The notes: generated by a model from the sequence alone, not told the origin. 64,000 nt of DNA from Nephrocerus scutellatus (GCA_947095585.1 OX352761.1:130974277-131038276), one strand, 5' to 3'. Shown: positions 22,816 through 35,330, numbered from the stretch's first letter. Numbers and translations are program-made.

Positions 22816-24900
22816 TTAACTCCATGACCTCTACTTTTAAAGTACTACAGATGTGATTAATGTAGCACCATAGGTTATCGTCGGCAAGCTAAAATTGACC
22901 GATTGATTAAGTTTTCGTTTGCGAATCTAAACAAAATTGTCTACGAAATATTCCTTGTCAGAAGCGAAACCGTTTAATGTCTTTTTTTTTGACTTGAGGC
23001 AACAAATAACTAATATATGTATATATATATTTAAATTATGTATATATTTTAAAAATTTTGATAAGGATAACGCCAAATGACCAAACAAAGTGGAAGATAA
23101 AGACGAAGAGTAAAAGCTAAAAGTCAAACAATACACATGATGACCACTAGCTTTCCACAAAAGGAGTAAATTCAGTGAACCATGGAATATTAGGTCTAAT
23201 CCAAAATCCTTTGAGTATGGCCATGCGTACATAATTTATATGCAAATTAAGCTACACACACTGGTCGTTCTTTATTCATTGGAAGAAACCAACAAAATAA
23301 GAGGCTGTGCGTTATAATCATCATTCCCGTATTAAGATGTGACCACAAAGTGCAGAAAGGCAGTTCGTTGTCACCCGTACCAAACACATCATACTCATAC
23401 GCTTTGTGGCAAATCAAAGTCTACTCAACCGTATTTAAAGATGTCCAGCGTAGTAATATGTCATCTGGGCAATATACGTTATTAACAAATTTTCTACGGA
23501 CCAACAAAATTGCCGACTCCCTCAAACCCAAATGAAAGTGATGCTGTTTTTATGCAATGTTGACAAAACAGGGCCAAATTGGGAAACGACCACATGTAAA
23601 GTGAAATGGAAATAATGCCTGATCCCTGATCACTTTTAATACGAATGGATTAATTAAGGTACTGAATATATTTTTAATTTGCAGCAGAGCAGTTTGCCTT
23701 ATGATGATTAGGAGCGGTACGAGATATAATCTTAGAATATTTATTGGACGAAAATACTACATAACATTGCGCTTACTTTCTTCTTAGAAATTCAAAAAGC
23801 AACAACAAAATTGTCAAAGGATTTTGATTGAGAAATCATTACGAGAAAGTGCTTTTAGCAGCTTTTGGTTGCACTTTAATTTGTGGTGAGTTCAAAGTGA
23901 AATGTTAACTAAAGTACGAGTATCTCCTAAAAAAGCAGTACCAAGGACTTGTCTCTATACTTCTGTCCAGAATGGTTTCAAAGTAAACTCAGCTGGTTGG
24001 CATTTATCTATCAAAACGCAAAACTACGGGAGAATTCAAGTGTTTGTCAAAATTGATATAAGCACCAATGGGTCGGCGGCTGTCTCTCTACTCAGTAGTT
24101 ATTAGCTATGCATGTACCTAGAAGTTATCTGAACATGGAACTTCGATTGCGTTAAAGGTATACAAAATGGAATGGTAGGATATATTTCCGTCAAAGTGCA
24201 TTGGGTTGTATGAATGTCCAATGTATTCCCGCCACAACTGGCAATTCATAGAAACACAATTAATTTTAGGCTGCCACCGTCCACTGGAACAGTTGTTAGA
24301 CTCATCGGATTTTCACATGTATTGCACTGCTCTTCGAAAGTTTGGCATAGAGTTGGAAATGCATTCGCCGCGTTATAACAATTTTACGTGTACACATATG
24401 GGGCATAAAATACTCGTAGCTTCTGCTGGCTGGTGAACAATTTTTATCGCACAATTGTCGAACAATATTGATTTAGGGCAAGGTTCTACCTCCAGCAGAA
24501 GCGGCACACAAACAAGCACTAACGATGCTAACAAATGCGACGAAATGGTGGGCTTGTTGCAGTTTGCCCTGGCACTTCCGACAGAACGGTGGATTCTGGA
24601 AATCTAAAATCAAAATGCATCTGCGCGCCCATCCTGCAAATAATTGCCGTTAAAGCAAAGATTTATGTGAAATTGAATAAATACAGATCAGTTTATTTTA
24701 GTGGAGATTAGGGGCTGGTGGGTTGGGCTTAAATAGATTGTTCCTCTTGAGGCTTCTTTAAAGAATACACCAGTAATGTGTTATGCGATTATATGTACGT
24801 CACGTATTTTCACGTATAGCAAAATATCTTCTGCTGAGGAACGCGATATCAAAGCATAGCAAATTTTGTACCGTGGTACCGTGGAACATAAATTAAGAGA
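22816..24900. other. Stretch with no recognised feature apart from a TA microsatellite
   Basis: A short (TA)n/(TG)n tract lies at about 23010-23050 ('tatatgtatatatatat'). Frames at 22927-23232 (minus, 101 codons), 23902-24105 and 24206-24436 (plus) have no recognisable domain and look like chance frames. Confidence 0.5.
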
Positions 24901-24985
24901 GTAAAGCGAAGCTTCTCAGCTCGCCATATGGATAGTTGTAATTCAGTCTGAAGACTGAATTAGCTAAACTTTTTTTTGTATGCTT
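24901..24985. repeat. Dispersed repeat fragment with hairpin
   Basis: 'gtaaagcgaagcttctcag' followed by a run ending 'gatagttgtaattcagtct' recurs at 53539-53590. Here it continues into a hairpin, 'attcagtct-ga-agactgaat' at 24941-24960 (9-bp stem, 2-nt loop). The related copy is longer and tandemly repeated. Probably part of a short non-autonomous element. Class unknown. Confidence 0.6.
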
Positions 24986-25095
24986 TCAACTCAAAATTGC
25001 GCAATCGCCATCCGAGCAATCCAAAGAATTGTTTTAAAACGAGTCCCATCAAATTCTGAGTTTAATAGAAACAATGCAGCACAATGCAGTAGAGC

Positions 25096-25885
25096 GTAGT
25101 TGACCGCTGGATTGCTGTGAAAAAAACGGTTGCAACCGGGGTACAGAGATCCGAGCTGGAAGCCCAATGTCGCGTAAAAAAGAAGGATGTGAAGCGTAGT
25201 GTGTGACGTGAAAAACGTCAGTACATCGATCGGCTCACTGGGTTCAATGGCTAAAGAAGCAGCAAGTAAGTGTGTGACAGTCGGACTGTCTATACTCTAA
25301 GACTCCAAACAACATCCACTAAAGAACTAAAATGGTAACCTTCCAATTTAGGATGAGATTCAGCTCACTAAATGGAGAGAACATTTTGCCACACTCCTTT
25401 ACTATGGTAATATGAATTCTTACTCTAATTCGTCTATCAAAGCAACAAACTATCGAATTCGCACCTCTTAGTACGATCGAATTATCAACAGCAGTCAAGT
25501 CCTTCAAGAAAAACAAAGCGGTCTGAATTGATGGCATTCCAGCCAAACCACTTGTATTTTAATCGGCGCCAAATAGATCGGCAGAACTGTTATTCCCGCT
25601 TGTACAAAAAGAAATTTCCACAGGAGTAGAAAAGCACGATGAACATCAAGCTTCTGAGGAAGGGATTGCGGAAACTGACCTTAAACACATCAACTTTGCT
25701 GACGATGTTCATCAACTTCAACATCGGATAATTGGATAATGGGAAAAGTAGAACATTTTCTGTATCTAGGTCTGGGCTATAGTTGGAGAAGAAATGTTAT
25801 TGGCTTAAGAACTATATAGGTTGCGTTTTAACGTGGAATCATTACAACTTTATTGCTGTACTTAGATGGTGGATACTACGTACAC
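25096..25885 (+). mobile_element. LLYGC-type APE LINE, 5' part of a split copy
   Basis: Plus-strand remains in the order found at 21.2-22.8 kb. The linker DVKRSV-REKRQYIDRL (near 25190), DEIQLTKWREHFATLL (near 25350), NYRIRTS (near 25450) and IDGIPAK (near 25528) come first. Then come RT palm remains DLKHINFADDVHQLQ (near 25680, the [FY]ADD catalytic block) and VEHFLYLG (near 25750). Finally SLQLYCCT-MVDTT (near 25840) corresponds to SVLLYGCETWKVTKTT. The copy breaks off at 25885, exactly where a minus-strand RNase-H LINE begins, and resumes at about 26700. Stops throughout. Confidence 0.75.
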
Positions 25886-26695
25886 TAGGTTAGGTGTAGG
25901 TTTGGTTGGGGTGGCTGTCGGCAGGAAACCGACCCACTTAGACCAATGATGGTCCATTGTGCTGCTACATTGATCGAGAAGATTTCTCGCCCTACTCGTT
26001 GAACCAGTTGGAGCTTCAAATGAAGCGTAGAAGACATTTGATGTCGGTGCTTGACAAATCGTTCAGGTCGTTGTAAAAGAAGGCTCCCAAGTGGAGCTTA
26101 CGTTTTAGAGAAAGACCTGTACATGTGCAGAGAAGGTGAAGAATGGTCTCTTACTCTTGAGCCTTGCTGTATGATTGCCTATAAGACAGTGCTTTATAAT
26201 GACACCTATCGTAGCACTTATGTGTAATCTGTAGAGAGATCAAATACTTGGAACGCTTCAAATCCATCTTTGGCCAGAGCTGTTTTATCGCTACACAAGT
26301 TATACCATTTGACCATCAAAGGTTGGTTTTATCAATAGCATCTTGCTTTAACATGAGTTTGCATGTAGCAATCGTTATGCCTAAGGAACAATTTTCTGGT
26401 AGAAGGGGCAGCCCTGGCACCCAGTACAGGTGAATGTTGAACTGCTCCGCCATTTCACTAAGAGATGAGATGAGATGTATAGGACTACAATAGAGTTCGT
26501 AGAGACTAATTCTAGGGATCTCAAAGCTGCCTGACTATCTGAGACGATGCGGATTTCCTTAGTGTATAGACCGGTTCTCTTCAGCCAAGACAGGACTTCT
26601 TTTATAGCCATGATTTCTGCTTGAAAGACATTGCAGTGATAATCTCAGTTTTTGACCCATCAGTATAAAACCTAATTGATTTCTACGAGTACTAA
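25886..26695 (-). mobile_element. RNase-H LINE tail inserted into the LLYGC-type copy
   Basis: The minus strand reads LYTDGSKTE (near 26665), then after a small deletion VFQAEIMAIKEVLSWLKRTG, IRIVSDSQAALRSLELVSTN (open in 26611-26381) and a degraded C-terminal region. It ends in the 3' terminus '...cagccaccccaaccaaacctacacctaaccta' (plus-strand 'taggttaggtgtagg' at 25886). The copies at 36480-37146 and 54143-54780 end with the same 'cagccaccc-aacc-aacctaa' type terminus, so this is one family with a TAACCT-like 3' end. The Asp, Glu and Asp of RNase H are still readable, but the RT is absent. Confidence 0.82.
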
Positions 26696-26699
26696 CGCA

Positions 26700-27065
26700 C
26701 GCCAAATTATGGTAGTAGATGTCTAAAAATCATCTTGATGTTGTTTGGGCCCAATCGAAACTCTAACGAAAAACTTTTTCAGAGAATAGGACAGGAACAT
26801 ATAGGCATTACTATCCGTAGGAGGAAGTGGTAGTGAATATGACACACCGTACGGCCCGAAGAGTACTCCATTACAAATTACCATGCATTGGCGGGTAGAA
26901 TAGTAGTAGAACAGTGGTACGCAGTGATAAGCAAACGTATGTAGAAAAGTATAACAGAAATCGATCCCTTATGGAATCAGTTGGAGGCAGCTCAAACGTG
27001 TTGCACATCTACGAACAAGATTGCACGCGGGCCCTGTTGAGCCCCTTAACTGCCGAAGGGTTCAA
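26700..27065 (+). mobile_element. LLYGC-type APE LINE, 3' part of the split copy
   Basis: Plus strand: GPNRNSNEKLFQRIGQEHIG (near 26745) and TIRRRKW, matching the part of the 21.2-22.8 kb copy that reads FWPNRISNEHLYQRMVQKPI. It is followed by a degraded stretch and the C-terminus QLEAAQTCCTSTNKIARGPC (near 26980), ending near 27065. It begins just where the 25096-25885 fragment would have continued, so the two halves are one older insertion split by the minus-strand LINE. Confidence 0.8.
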
Positions 27066-28550
27066 TGATTTAACTTACTAATAACTAAACATGAGTTAAA
27101 AGAATACAATAACATTATACAAAAGTTTTCCAAGTATTGTATATTAAAAGTCATTTTAACAATGGGTCTTTATGTAGAGAGCTTGCGAGGAAGGCTCGTT
27201 ATACATTGCAGCAAAGTATTAAATCAATTAATTTTTTATCGATCGAGACTAATTTATTGTTTTTCAAAGTATTCACAATGAATAACGAAATACAGTGGCT
27301 CTGTATGGTGCAATCGCAATTACCATACGTCAAAGTAAATTGATGATGGATCACAAAAAAAACACCACACAAGTATGATATAAATGCTTTTTTTTAGGGG
27401 AAAATAAACAAAATATGTACAACAAATACCGCAAATGTGGCAAAAGTACGTACGTTTACTGTCATAAGAGTCAAATTTTATTGGAAATGTTAAAACACAT
27501 ACCCATATAGAAACATTAGCATTACCATATCGCAATAAAGCCACCAAGCGGACCTTTTATCACAAACGTTTCTGATTTTCCTAACTACATCACTAAAGGC
27601 TGTTGTAAAATGACAAATATAAAGGTGTTCAGGGGGGTTAAAAAAAACAAAATAATGTCCTTAAAGTGTCGGGTAAAGTATGCATACTTAGTTTGCTTTG
27701 TGTTAGGACAATATGTAATCATTCATAGATGATAGTACATTTCAACATTGCTAAGTTTGCATTGCAGACCTTGTCTACAGTCAAGCATCCTGCCTGCCTG
27801 CTTGCTGACTTCTCCTGTAAATCAATTCAAACATATCGCAGTTTCACTCACAGTTTTATTATTCTATCCAAGTTTATAGTAACAAAGCTTATCACAGCAT
27901 GATGACAAGGATAACTGCGAGGCGCTACTGTAAGTGCAATGTGCATTGTACATAAAGCATTTTGAAGTAGGTCATTTTAGAAATAACCTTTCCTTGCATT
28001 TCACTGAAATATATGTAAGTATCCATTTGGCCTATGTTCAGATATGTACAAAGCTCTTCTCAGCATTCATGCGACAAGTCTTTGAACAAAGAGCAAAGTT
28101 TCTCTTTTACACAATATATAGAAATATACGTATATATACGTACTATTGTAAATTTGATGACGAGTTCTATATGGATGAAAATTTGCAAGATTTGAGTTAA
28201 GCTATTGCTTAGAACAAAGGTGTCCAATATTGCAAAGTAATAATTTTATCATGATTTAGTCATTTTGTGCCAGCAGATTGTTACATGCCACCAAATTGGA
28301 TTGTAGTCATCTGAATACACATAATAGGTAAAGACCTAGAATATGTGATTCATTGAATTCATTGCAGTATACGTAGCATCATAGTAGTATATACTTAACA
28401 CAAAATCAGTTGATACTCAATCGTTGACAAAAGCGAAAATATGAGAAAAGTCGAACAAAAAAGCAGTAGTTTCAGCCAAAATAAGAGAGCACAGAGTCCA
28501 TTCAACGACACAAAGCTGCTAGTCTTTCTTTATATGCGGAAGTATGGTTG
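27066..28550. other. Stretch with no recognised feature
   Basis: A+T-rich, with a short 'tatacgtatatatacgta' tract near 28125. A plus frame of 88 codons (27934-28200) has no motif. Confidence 0.5.
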
Positions 28551-28787
28551 GTAGAGTGGTGGACACCGCTGACTTGCGAGTTCCTCAATTAGCGCTAGTG
28601 TGCGCCATTTTAATGCCACAAATCTCGAGGAACTTAGCATGGATATTTAAGTGGTTTAAATCCAGCCTGTATCGTACAGATATGAGATTAACTCGATGAC
28701 CCTGTAATCTGAGAGCTCTTTTAGGTCGTGAAAAAATGGTTTACCTAAAACGCGACTACCTTCGTCCTATCTTCTTTATCATCACCA
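28551..28787. other. Unclassified DNA flanking the RT fragment
   Basis: The phrase 'ctcttttaggtcgtgaaaaaatggttt' (28717-28743) resembles one internal block of the repeat at 1-576. An 8-bp inverted repeat, agttcctc/gaggaact, is present (28587-28594 and 28635-28642). Too little homology to classify. Confidence 0.35.
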
Positions 28788-29312
28788 TCAGCCACAGTAA
28801 GATGACCCCTTCTTGTGGGTGCCTCTGTCGACTCGTTTGGTAATGTTACAGCTGCCAAGGTTGGCATCTATGATCCTGCTACCGAGCATGGATATGAACC
28901 ATTGCGTAAGGAAAAATTCCACTCCTGACTGGGGCAGAGCTTCCTTAATGGCCTTAAGGTGGACATTGTTGAAGGCCCCTTCTATATCTAAAAAGGTGGC
29001 TAGCGTAAACTGCTTGTAGTTAATCGTGTGCTTAATCGTTCGCACTACCTCATGGAGGGTGGTTTCCGTGGACTTGCCCTTGCGATATGCGTGTTGAGAT
29101 CTCGATTCTTGTGTGACTTCAAATCGTTTTCTGATATGATGATCTAGAATTCCCTCCAGAGCCTTTAGCAAGAACGATGAGAGACTTAGAGGCCTAAAGT
29201 CCTTTGCTGATTCATGGCCTTTTCTGCCTGTTGCGGCTATGAAAACCTCCCGAACTCCTCTACAGCTTCGGCGGACATAATTGTGTAGGAGACAGCTTCT
29301 GAAAATCTTCAT
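28788..29312 (-). mobile_element. RNase-H-type LINE, RT finger/palm fragment
   Basis: A 174-codon open frame, the longest uninterrupted RT segment in the window. FRPLSLSSFLLKALEGILDH (residues about 40-60) is RT motif 1 and the following helix. SQHAYRKGKSTETTLHEVV (about 73-91) is motif 2. LATFLDIEGAFNNV (about 105-118) carries the first catalytic Asp in the usual DIEGAFD-type context. RGTHKKGSS is the damaged RGTPQGG block; in another frame the downstream DNA reads PQEGVILLWLMVM, so a frameshift lies there. The YADD region, thumb and RNase H are not downstream. Related in motif 1 to LSPFILKAMEKILGHHIR of the copy at 61.1-62.6 kb. Confidence 0.88.
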
Positions 29313-31050
29313 TAGCCAGGAAGTATAATTTTATTGTGAATACGGTGACAAGTTTGCGATTTAAATTCCATTAGAAAAACAATGCACTCCAGCAGTCATT
29401 ATCTTAATTCTCAAGTAAGCTGGAATGAACTTTTTATTTTCTTTTCTTTAAATTCTGTTCGTCGTTAAACTGTTTGCATGCTTACTACTTCACAACAACT
29501 AGACTTTCTTATACATTTCTAAAGTTGATAGCATCTTACTCACCTTATTTTTAGTGTCATGCACACAACCTTTTGGAATTGAACAAATGAAAGCGCTTTA
29601 AAAAATCTGTTGAGCTTGCAAACTTCAAGGTACATAATAAGAACTTATTACATAGCATGTGTATGTGCATAAATCGTCGTTGTCATCGTGAAAAAACAAT
29701 GCCTTTGCATTAATTTGAGTTGAAAACGCTTTCTAATGTGGAACAAGAGTAACTCACATCGCCATTAGGCTGTCTGCTGTCACATGGGATAGCTAAGAAG
29801 TCATCTTCACTTTAAGAGATCTAAAGGCTGAAAAGCACACAGCAAGTCCTTTGAGAAATCCAAGTATAAGCTGCGAAGCTGCTCCCCAATTTTACAAACG
29901 GCAAATATACTGATTGGAGACACTTCTGCTTCACAAGCACACAACACATAAGTTCGCAGTATGTATAATATGGTATTTGGTGGCATTGCTAAACGAACCT
30001 CCCACAGATAGTTTCTCTTCTCCACTTATCTATTATTCTCTTCCTAGTAGGGTCGTTAAAAATTGTGACTGCATTATCTGAACTATTGCTGTAACAGAGC
30101 ATATAACATTTGTTTGAAAAATATCTTCAGACATTAAAAGGACAAGAAACAATTCCTTTTGTATGAGATGAACTTTAGAGGACAACAAACAAGCGAGTGT
30201 GATAAAAGGTCTAAGCGTACAGGGATGTATGACAAATGTACATATGATAGAATGTTTAGAATAATAAGAGAAAATTTAAAAATCTTTTGTCTGGCTTATT
30301 TAACGGACGTTCCACTATTGTCCAAGACTTAGAAAGACTTTTAAGCACAATAAACTATATAAATATGTATAATATATATAATAGAAAGGCTTAACAACGT
30401 TTTTGTACAACTTAAGGCACGGGTGAATATTTTATTCGTAATATATTCACACATTTAATCAATAAAAGAAAAACAAAACCTTACACGACAAACGCTAAAT
30501 CAATCAATCATTTTTTGACTTCTTTTACACTTTATATATTCCAATGTAATATATATCAACAACGATATAGCCTTCTGACTGCTGGAATGATTGATGTAAT
30601 TTTTTGTTTGTTTACACAGCACAACTGATAGACAGCGTGGTATTCGGATGCGGAACAAACATGGTACACTCGTCGTCGTCTTTTCGCATGAACTGTTTTA
30701 CACCCAGCAGATTGGTTCATGATGTTAAGGGCTCCTGTAAAAACTGACAAAATTCTGTTTTTAATTTGCGGGAATAACCACGTAGGAATAAATGTCATTC
30801 GCATGCCCGATTAGGTATTTTCCCGTTTACTGAAGAAGCTTCTCAATCAATTTTGTCGAAATTTTTTATTAATTTATTTAATATGCAAATTCAATGTTTC
30901 GAGTATTTCCAGTATTTTCAAAAATATACAAAAAGTAACCGTGTACGTAAGAAGTGTGTAATTTAATTATTAAAAATCATAAATGAAGATCAGAGTAGCC
31001 ACTCAATATTCAGATTAACAAAAAGGACGATTGAATTATCTTTCCTAAAG
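29313..31050. other. Stretch with no recognised feature
   Basis: A+T-rich, with TA-rich patches near 30355-30385. Minus-strand frames of 72 and 82 codons (29807-30025, 30556-30804) have no motif. No repeats noticed. Confidence 0.5.
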
Positions 31051-31054
31051 TACA

Positions 31055-31440
31055 AGGTGGGGCAGAAGTAATGTCATAATGTGAATTGGCTGCCATTTTG
31101 TTAGAAATGAAAAAATAGAACTCTGTGTTTTGACGGAAAGTTTATTTGAAGGTGAAAATTGATGACATTAAGTTAAAAATGATATCCTGATTTGATGCAC
31201 ACTTGTGCTCGTTTTACGGAATATTGAATTGTTGCTAGCTCCAGATTGGTGATTTCTTCATCAATATTGGCTTTCAAGACCTGGAAGGTTTGTGGTTTGC
31301 TGTGGTAAACGCGAGATTTCAAAAAGTCCCAAAGGAAAAAGTTTGGCGCCGTCAGATCTGGCAATCTGACCGTGTAGTTCAAATGAGAGATAGCACGGCC
31401 CGGAAATGTATGTTTCTAAATCTCCAACATTGCCCGAGCT
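31055..31440 (-). mobile_element. Tc1/mariner-superfamily transposase, C-terminal fragment with one end
   Basis: The minus strand gives SDGANTARAMLEI and HTFPGRAISHLNYTVRLPDL (near 31435-31355), the region around the second catalytic Asp of DDE transposases. NFFLWDFLKSRVYHSKPQTF (near 31340) and ANIDEEITNLELA follow, open in 31382-31173. The 3' end runs to 'acaaggtggggcagaagtaatg' (plus, 31059), probably the terminal inverted repeat. The N-terminal half is missing, replaced at about 31445 by a plus-strand RTE-like LINE. Element type resembles the one at 35650-36470 but is clearly a different family. Confidence 0.8.
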
Positions 31441-31460
31441 GTGTTAGCTCCGTCCGATAG

Positions 31461-32800
31461 TTAAATCGGCTCAAAAATAATAAGGATCTGATGGGGTCCC
31501 AGCGGAACTGATAAAAAAACGAGGACCCACATTACACCAAGCAATTCCTGAAATAATAGTGCAAGTATGGGAGGAAGAAGCCATGCCAGAAGACTGGCGA
31601 TGAGGCATCCTGTGCCCCATACATAAGAAGGGAGATATAACAAAATGCTGCAATTATCGTGGTATAACGTTGTTGAGTACCGCGTATAAGATTTTCTCCT
31701 CTATCCTTCAAGACAGGAAAGCCCCATACGCTGAAGTCATCCTTGGTCCATACCAGTGTGGCTTCATCCCAGGCAAATCAACAACTGATCAGATTTACAC
31801 CCTTAGGCAGGTGATGGAAAAATGTCTACCGTTTCAAAACTCACTACACCATATTTTTATAGACTTTAAAGCCGCATATGATAGCATAGCCAGAGTAGAG
31901 CTTTATAAAGCCATGAAAGAATTCGGAATCCCAAATAAACACGTAAGTTGACCATGACCAATGTTATAAGCCAAGTAAAAATATCCGGATCACTATCAAG
32001 CCCATTCAACATCTATAACGGACTCCGACAAGAGTATGGACTTGCCTGCATCCTCTTCAACCTGGCGTTGGAGAAAGTGATGCGAGACTCTGACGTAACG
32101 GCGAGAGGAACAATCCTCTATAAGTCCATTCAGATACTGGTTTACGCAGACGATATTGACATCGTTGGTAGAAACCAAAGAGCTATACAGGAAGCTTTCA
32201 TCCAGATAGAGGAGGCGGCACGAAGTCTGGGGCTGCTCATATATGAGAGCAAAACAAAGTACATGGTGGCCACGTCTGCGAGTAGAAGATCCAACATTGG
32301 TCCCTCAATTCAAATAGTGGAGCGCGAATTTGAAGTAGTGCAATCCTCTAACTATCTCGGGTCAACTGTAGCAGCCGATAACAGCATGGAACCAGAAATA
32401 CGCGCACGGTTGCTTAAAGCCAACAAAGCATACTATAGTCTGTCAAAACTCTTCAGATCCAGGAACTTAACGATAACATCCAAGCTGCTGATATACAAGA
32501 CAATGGTCATACCAATACTTACATATGGCTCCGAGACTTGGGTGCTTAGCAAAAAGCATTCTGACCTCATAGCCGCGTTCGAGAGAAAAGTTTGGCGGAG
32601 AATTGTTGGCTCCGTATGTGAGGAAGGACGGTTCCGGAGACTCTATATGATGAGATTTACGAGTATTACCGCGATGTCAACATCGTAAAGAAAATTAAGC
32701 TCGGTATGATTTATGGAACACGATAGCGAGGCCGGCCAAGCCTACGCTGGAAGGCGTAGAACAGGACGCCTAGAGTTTAGGGATGCCAAATATGATGATG
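31461..32800 (+). mobile_element. RTE-like LINE, longest copy (linker, complete RT, thumb)
   Basis: The plus strand starts in the linker (GSDGVPAELIKKRGPTLHQA, near 31489) and a one-stop segment ILCPIHKKGDI. Frame 31670-31951 follows with RT motifs TAYKIFSSIL, GPYQCGFIPGKSTTDQIYTL and HIFIDFKAAYDSIAR (first catalytic Asp). After a frameshift near 31945, frame 31948-32688 gives GLRQEYGLACILFNLALE, QILVYADDIDIVGR (catalytic YADD, codons at 32143-32154), YLGSTVAADNSMEPEIRARL, MVIPILTYGSETWVLSKKHS and AFERKVWRRIVGSVCEEGRF. A deletion near 32787 joins LEFRDAK directly to the (ATG)n tail. The RT motifs are intact, but the frameshift, the stop and the missing endonuclease make it inactive. Confidence 0.92.
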
Positions 32801-32829
32801 ATTCCAGTGCTAGTAGAGCAGCTTGGCTG

Positions 32830-33920
32830 TCACTACATATTGCAAAGTTTCGTTATTGTATCTTTTTAGAGACAGCCCAGTTGGCAACTTGTAAAATAGC
32901 AAATATTTCTGTTTGAAAAACAGTTGGCCATTTTTCAAGTGCGAATGTGTTCTTAGAATTCTCATCTAAGAACGATCCTGCACCAGTTGCTTCATCGTTA
33001 ACGAGAATCGTCAGTGTAAAATGTGGGTTCGTATTCCCAAAGGATCTCAGTTGAATTTTTCCAACTTTCCATGCTAGGGTATTGAACTGTAAATCCTCTT
33101 TTGAACGTAATAAATGGTACAGTATATCCACAAGCATCAGAAGCGTAGGAGTTTGTTCCGAAACCTTTTGGAATATGTTTCCATGCCCACTCTTATGCTC
33201 ATAATGTCAACCTTATTCTTGCGAAGTCGACATGTAGCTTTTACCGATTCCATCTGAATAACTATATCCAGAGGTGGCAGATTTAGCAGTGTATTGAGAT
33301 CATCTGCTGATGTCCAGTGAATTGCGTCTGCTATTCCCAGGCAGACGTTCCTTTGCAATTGGCTTAGTGTCTTAGTAGCCATTTTCAGGCAAGTTATTTT
33401 CCACCAAACTACTGCCGCATATGTGAGAATGGGTCTGATTATCGTTAACTACAAACAGTGTACCATTTTCGGACTCAGACCCCATGATTTACCAAATGCT
33501 TTAGATATTCTCGATTCCAGGTTAATCTTCCACATCATCTTGCAATATAGAATTACTCCAAGATATTTGACTTACGCGGAGATTGGCAAAGTGAAATCTT
33601 TTAGTAAAGGAGGAATAAGACAATCGAATTTACGCTTACGAGTAAATAAAAATGCAGTAGTTTTACTCGGATTTACTGATAGTCCATTTTAGCTACACCA
33701 ATTAAACAACCAATTCAGAGCAGTCTGTATTTATACAGGTGGGATTTATTGGATGAAATAAGACATACATTGTCCGCATAAGTTGTATGTGTATATCTAA
33801 TTGACCTACTTATTCGAGCAAAGAATCGACAAGAAGCGGCGGCGAATGGACTCCACCTTGTGATCATCCATTGGCCACTTCAACCGTAACTTTATCATCC
33901 ATATTCTCGCGTGTCTAAAG
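32830..33920 (-). mobile_element. R1/LOA-type LINE segment, RT palm to RNase H, well preserved
   Basis: Read on the minus strand with a few frameshifts. VEVANG-SQGGVHSPPLLVD (near 33885) is the QGGVLSPLLW block. TYADNVCLISS (near 33785-33755) is the catalytic block with YADD changed to YADN. The thumb runs NPSKTTAFLFTRKRKF, VKYLGVILYCKMMW, SKAFGKSWGLSPKMVH, IIRPILTYAAVVWWK and then MATKTLSQLQRNVCLGI, LLNLPPLDIVIQ (33382-33137). RNase H begins FYTDDS (expected FYTDGS) and gives ATGAGSFLDENSKN and WPTVFQTEIFAILQVANWA (33137-32853). It ends abruptly near 32830 beside the tail of the plus-strand RTE-like copy. The endonuclease and the RNase H C-terminus are absent. Confidence 0.88.
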
Positions 33921-35330
33921 AAGCCGGCGGGAACGCATTTAGTGAATCCATCTGCTTAAGGTTGTTTCCAACCCAACCCTCTCAACTATTTGTGTTTTAT
34001 AGAAGAGGAAACGTTTTTTGGAAGCAAACTTTTTTGATTTTATTTGACAGAGCATTGTCCGCAATAAATATAGCAAAACAAGTATACATTTCTCTTCAGT
34101 TGCACTTCTAGCTGAGATCAAAATTTCATCTTTGTTTATTACAAATAACATGAGTGAGTGATATTGCAAATAATTAACCAACTATAAAACGGGATTGCAA
34201 GCCACAACATTAACGGTCTGCACAAAAGGAATTTTCATGAACAAGAATATGCAAGTATCTTGGTTGTCCCACATTATGATTTTATTTTTAACAAATAAAT
34301 CGGATTATTGTACCGTCCGTACACCGTAAGCGACATATCACAGATTAAATATTCATCCGCTTGCAATTTACTACTCACTTAACTTAATGAGGGTATGTAG
34401 TCGAAAATAGTCGAATAGCACTTCTTGGAAGGGATTGTTAATTGTTCCTTCTTGAAAACTTATATTCGAATTGCTGGACTTTTAGTATTAAGGAACATCA
34501 TACCAAATATTGTGCTGCCATATCTGTGCGATAAATAATAATCAATGAAAAGTATTTCCCACCATGTCATTAAGGAGAAAAGATTTTTTTTATAGCTGTA
34601 CGTGTAAACAATATGCGAAATTCGCGCTATTAACTGGTAGTATGAGGTTTTATTGTTTTGCTCTCTAAAATTATCCTAAAGGTTTGTTATTACTCGCTTT
34701 GTCGTAAATTCTTGAGTGCCAAAGTGACACGCGCATAGTGAGTTTTAAAAGCCGTTCCATGTGCCCCAATCAATTTCTCCCAAAATAAAATTACAGGTGG
34801 GGATAATAACGCTCTGAAGGAACGTGTAAAATTATTATTCCACCCATCGGTGATGTTCTTAAGTTTCAAAGGTGTACATATAGAAATAGGCGAAACCGTA
34901 AACTTATCAGATATTATGGTAAACGTCCGTTTGGAAAGGATTTTAATTTAATTTTAGTTGGCTGAAGCTATTGGGTGTATTTCATTATTTTGCTCGTTTA
35001 CCGCCACTCAAAATGTATCAATTTTTATGCGAGTCGTAAATAAAGTGAAAGTTTAACTGGCAAAGTGTGTCATTTCACAGGTTTTGATATTTTCGTATCT
35101 TTCTGAAGACTTGCTATGTAGTTTTATTTTTCTTTGATGTATTGTTTTTCCTCAAAAGTTCTTCAAAGGATATGGCATGGTGCACCATATTAAAACCAAG
35201 ACGACGAACGCCTATAATCACTAACTTCATTGTTGAAATAGCCAAAAAACAAACATCTATTGTATGATTTTTGATCCATTTTTCCCATGCAACTTATGTA
35301 TTAACAAGAACTAATAAATATATATATATA
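33921..35330. other. Stretch with no recognised feature
   Basis: Frames at 33911-34111 (plus) and 33939-34181 (minus) overlap antisense and carry no motif. A (TA)n run at 35315-35330 borders the Helitron that follows and supplies its insertion site. Confidence 0.5.

Noticed and set aside
28540..28620. tRNA-like 'ggtagagtggtggacac' resembling a D-arm/A box
   Set aside because: No B box, acceptor stem or anticodon arm can be placed at the right spacing.
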